Source: Phymatolithon calcareum
Lineage: Eukaryota; Rhodophyta; Florideophyceae; Hapalidiales
Assembly (NCBI GenBank): GCA_977006965.1
Contig: OZ345352.1
Location: forward strand, 1,860,001 to 1,924,000
Direction of reading: 5' to 3'
Length of the DNA stretch: 64,000 nucleotides
Part shown: positions 61,734 through 64,000 of the stretch, piece by piece
How positions within the stretch are numbered: position 1 is the first letter of the stretch
How the letters are laid out: the number at the start of each line of letters is the position of its first letter
Program-made: the position numbers and the translations under genes
Notes under the pieces: generated by a model
Databases searched by the model: none
What the model saw: only the letters and a program-made list of their open reading frames with translations
What the model was told of the DNA's origin: nothing

Positions 61734-64000
61734 ATGACAACTCCTGTTCCCCAATGGATACAAGATGATAATCCCACACACCCCGCCGATATTGATATTC
61801 GTGATGCTATGATAAGATACCTGTATGATTCCTCTACAGAAGAGATTCTCAGGGACACTCGTGGGACAATACGTTTCAACCCTCTTTTAGAGTGTTCGCA
61901 AACATACGTATTTGCCTTGTACAAGTTGCTCTTGGAAAAAGGGGTACAAATCCCTGATCCATCGGACAGTGACATGGAAGAAGGACTACACTCTCTACTA
62001 TGTAAATTCCTTTTTCCAGCTCTGTCCCAACAGCATCTTCAAGATGAGCAGCTTAGATCAGCAACGATCAGTGCACCTCCATCTCCGCCACAAGCGCATG
62101 ATGTTCCACAACCTTTGGAACCATCAAACGATCGACCCCCAAACGATGCACGTCAGTTTAACGGGCAGCCACAAGGACCTTCTTTAAGTAATTCAAATGG
62201 TTTCGAGCCATTTCGCTTCCAGAGGGTCGCTCATAATCAACATCATGCCCACGGTCAAGGAAGTAACACCGCGCGAAACATGCAACCAGCGTACTCTCAA
62301 CTTCCTGACCGTGTGCTCAGAGATGTATCTCTGAATCCTCCCCCGGACGGTCAAAGCTTCAATATCGCCCCGTTTTCGGCTTCAAACACTCAAGTGGGTG
62401 CTCCAACTTCGCAACTACTTTATGGTCAACGATCGAACGGAAATATTTCCAATATAAGATCTCAAACCAACTCACGAGTGACTCTATTACCGATAAGGCG
62501 TCCATTCAGAGGCAGACCTGGAGATATGGCAAAATATTACTCTGCCCGTGGATCTCGGTACACAGGAAGAAAATCAGACCTTCACAGTCTTGCTAGACAT
62601 CAAGCGGTGTATTACGCTCAGGCCCATTTATGTGGTCTTAACGCCGCAGAAGGTCTTGAATGTTTGATGAATATGATTGAGACACATTCTCTCGCTGGTC
62701 GCTTTTTCTACAATGAAGTATTCCAGCAGGTACCGACCTTAGAAGCAGCTTTTCAAAAGCTATTTACTTGGTCGTATAGCAGCTTCAACATGGCTGCAAA
62801 CCTCAGGGAATGGCGAAACCTGAAAATAACAAGCTTTAAGTCAGAATGCGACACTTGGTCTGATGCTATGACAAAGCTATACGAGAGAGCGCTTATGCTT
62901 CAGGATCAACTGGACAACGTCCACCAGCATCCTACTCTTCTCCTCGAAGTCCTTGAATCGGCTATTATCTCCCAGTCTTTCTTCTTATTTGTGGACCGTG
63001 CAAAATCTAGCACAACCCCTGAGGAATACTATAACGAATGCCTTTCGGCAATTCATAAACAGGAGATACAAGATTCACGAACGGCTAGTTCTCTCAACAC
63101 GGATTTAGTCAAACAAATCTCAGATATTCATTCCTCTCCAAGGATTTCTTTTCCAACCCAGCCTCCCGATTCCGTAAGTTTCGCATCATCAAAGATAACG
63201 GAAGCTCTATACGCCAGAGCTGGTAGACGCTATGGAACGGATAACCGTATTAATAAGTTCGCTAAGAAAAACGGTTTTCGAAATGGAGTTCGCATGCTTT
63301 GTCGTGCTTGCAGATCCGATTCACATCTGATTCGAGACTGCCCCAAGATACGCAAGCCTACTCTCGTCAATATTGTATTTGAGCTGGTTCCCGATGACGA
63401 AATCTCATCACTATCCGTAAACCAAATACTAGACGTTGCACAAGACCTTCCCGATAACGTATGGATAACCTTATCGACGGAGATTATGGTTGCTGACATT
63501 GAACCTACTGTATCCACTGCAGCACAAGATGTCAACACTCATCAAGAACTGGACATTTCTCAAACTATGTACACCAGACTTGTATCTTGGGCTGATCAGC
63601 ATGAAATTCTTTCTGAAAATCAGACAAGCGATGTTATGATGTCTGCTTTCGAAACACCACAAAAGAATGAAGAAATCAGCACTTCCATTGTTATGATCAC
63701 CGCTGCTAGCTCTCACTCATTACCAGAGCTGAACAAAGCAATTTATACCAGAGTTCTTCAAAGCATGAAGAACAAGTCTGCAAAGTTCGAAGGCGTAATG
63801 ATCGACAATGGTGCTGCAAAATCTCCAACTGGTCTCCCTGCCTACATAAGGTATTGCGTCCATACTGCAACGAGACCTTTTCTGCGCCCAAGCAGCCGTG
63901 TTTTCAGAGGCATAGGTCATGGGACGACACAAGCACTTGGAACGGCTTCTATTCGTATGCCAATCGGATCTGATGTATTCTTAACCTTTGATGTCGACGT
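61734..64000 (+). CDS. Retroelement Gag-protease polyprotein, intact and open at the window edge
   Basis: An ATG at 61734 opens 755 codons with no stop before the window ends. Residues ~110-270 are Pro/Gln/Asn-rich and disordered. The next ~200 residues are helical, as in a capsid (YYAQAHLCGLNAAEGLECLM, FQQVPTLEAAFQKLF, TSFKSECDTWSDAM). CRACRSDSHLIRDC (Cys523, Cys526, His531, Cys536) is a classic CCHC knuckle. FEGVMIDNGAAKS (Asp691-Asn-Gly) is the retropepsin core, with D-N-G for the usual D-S/T-G. Codon 1 was chosen as the first ATG after stops in frame. Gag would form particles and the protease mature them. Pol presumably follows outside the window. Whether it is Copia, Gypsy or another order is undecided. 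Confidence 0.8.
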   Translation, partial: MTTPVPQWIQDDNPTHPADIDIRDAMIRYLYDSSTEEILRDTRGTIRFNPLLECSQTYVFALYKLLLEKGVQIPDPSDSDMEEGLHSLLCKFLFPALSQQHLQDEQLRSATISAPPSPPQAHDVPQPLEPSNDRPPNDARQFNGQPQGPSLSNSNGFEPFRFQRVAHNQHHAHGQGSNTARNMQPAYSQLPDRVLRDVSLNPPPDGQSFNIAPFSASNTQVGAPTSQLLYGQRSNGNISNIRSQTNSRVTLLPIRRPFRGRPGDMAKYYSARGSRYTGRKSDLHSLARHQAVYYAQAHLCGLNAAEGLECLMNMIETHSLAGRFFYNEVFQQVPTLEAAFQKLFTWSYSSFNMAANLREWRNLKITSFKSECDTWSDAMTKLYERALMLQDQLDNVHQHPTLLLEVLESAIISQSFFLFVDRAKSSTTPEEYYNECLSAIHKQEIQDSRTASSLNTDLVKQISDIHSSPRISFPTQPPDSVSFASSKITEALYARAGRRYGTDNRINKFAKKNGFRNGVRMLCRACRSDSHLIRDCPKIRKPTLVNIVFELVPDDEISSLSVNQILDVAQDLPDNVWITLSTEIMVADIEPTVSTAAQDVNTHQELDISQTMYTRLVSWADQHEILSENQTSDVMMSAFETPQKNEEISTSIVMITAASSHSLPELNKAIYTRVLQSMKNKSAKFEGVMIDNGAAKSPTGLPAYIRYCVHTATRPFLRPSSRVFRGIGHGTTQALGTASIRMPIGSDVFLTFDVD

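Overview
This is eukaryotic nuclear DNA dominated by transposable elements. There are no operons, no bacterial translation signals and no CRISPR arrays. Long stretches lack genes, the one well-conserved cellular gene is intronless, and most long reading frames belong to retroelements. The mixture of Ty3/Gypsy, Copia, APE-type LINE and pogo-like elements, with a compact intron-poor gene, would fit a red alga or an oomycete-like protist. I cannot decide between them from sequence alone, so the organism is left open.

Layout. 0-1.3 kb: a strong foldback hairpin, a LINE reverse-transcriptase relic and a short hairpin-tailed retroposon. 1.4-2.6 kb (minus): an intact RING-IBR-RING (RBR) ubiquitin ligase gene. 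4.03-4.36 kb: a 327-bp MITE with 13-bp terminal inverted repeats and an 8-bp target duplication. 5.5-14.6 kb: two oppositely oriented paralogous genes for secreted poly-aspartate proteins (6667-7251 minus, 14092-14598 plus). They share promoter and 3' flank, and further short retroposons lie around them. 14.8-26.7 kb: gene-poor, with a ~210-bp tandem repeat, a truncated LINE tail and the longest hairpin-tailed retroposon.

26.73-31.59 kb (plus): a decayed chromodomain Ty3/Gypsy element with ~186-bp LTRs (Gypsy-1). 33.39-38.38 kb (minus): a near full-length APE-type LINE with a perfect 14-bp target duplication (LINE-1). 39.25-49.46 kb (plus): a second Ty3/Gypsy element (Gypsy-2), split by a Copia element (40.70-45.44 kb, minus) with 169-bp LTRs. 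49.82-55.05 kb (plus): a second LINE of the same family (LINE-2), which interrupts a short reading frame. 55-61 kb: mostly gene-free, with a zinc-finger fragment, another short retroposon and a broken pogo-like transposase. 61.73-64.0 kb (plus): an uninterrupted Gag-protease reading frame of a further retroelement, open at the window edge and the only long retroelement frame here without lesions.

How the pieces relate: most elements are dead. The Copia and Gypsy-2 copies have lost a catalytic aspartate of the reverse transcriptase, and both LINEs carry stops and frameshifts. The features most likely to be new are the poly-aspartate secreted protein pair with its duplicated promoter, and a short retroposon family whose members share a structured 3' hairpin plus a (TTC)n tail and, in three cases, perfect target-site duplications.
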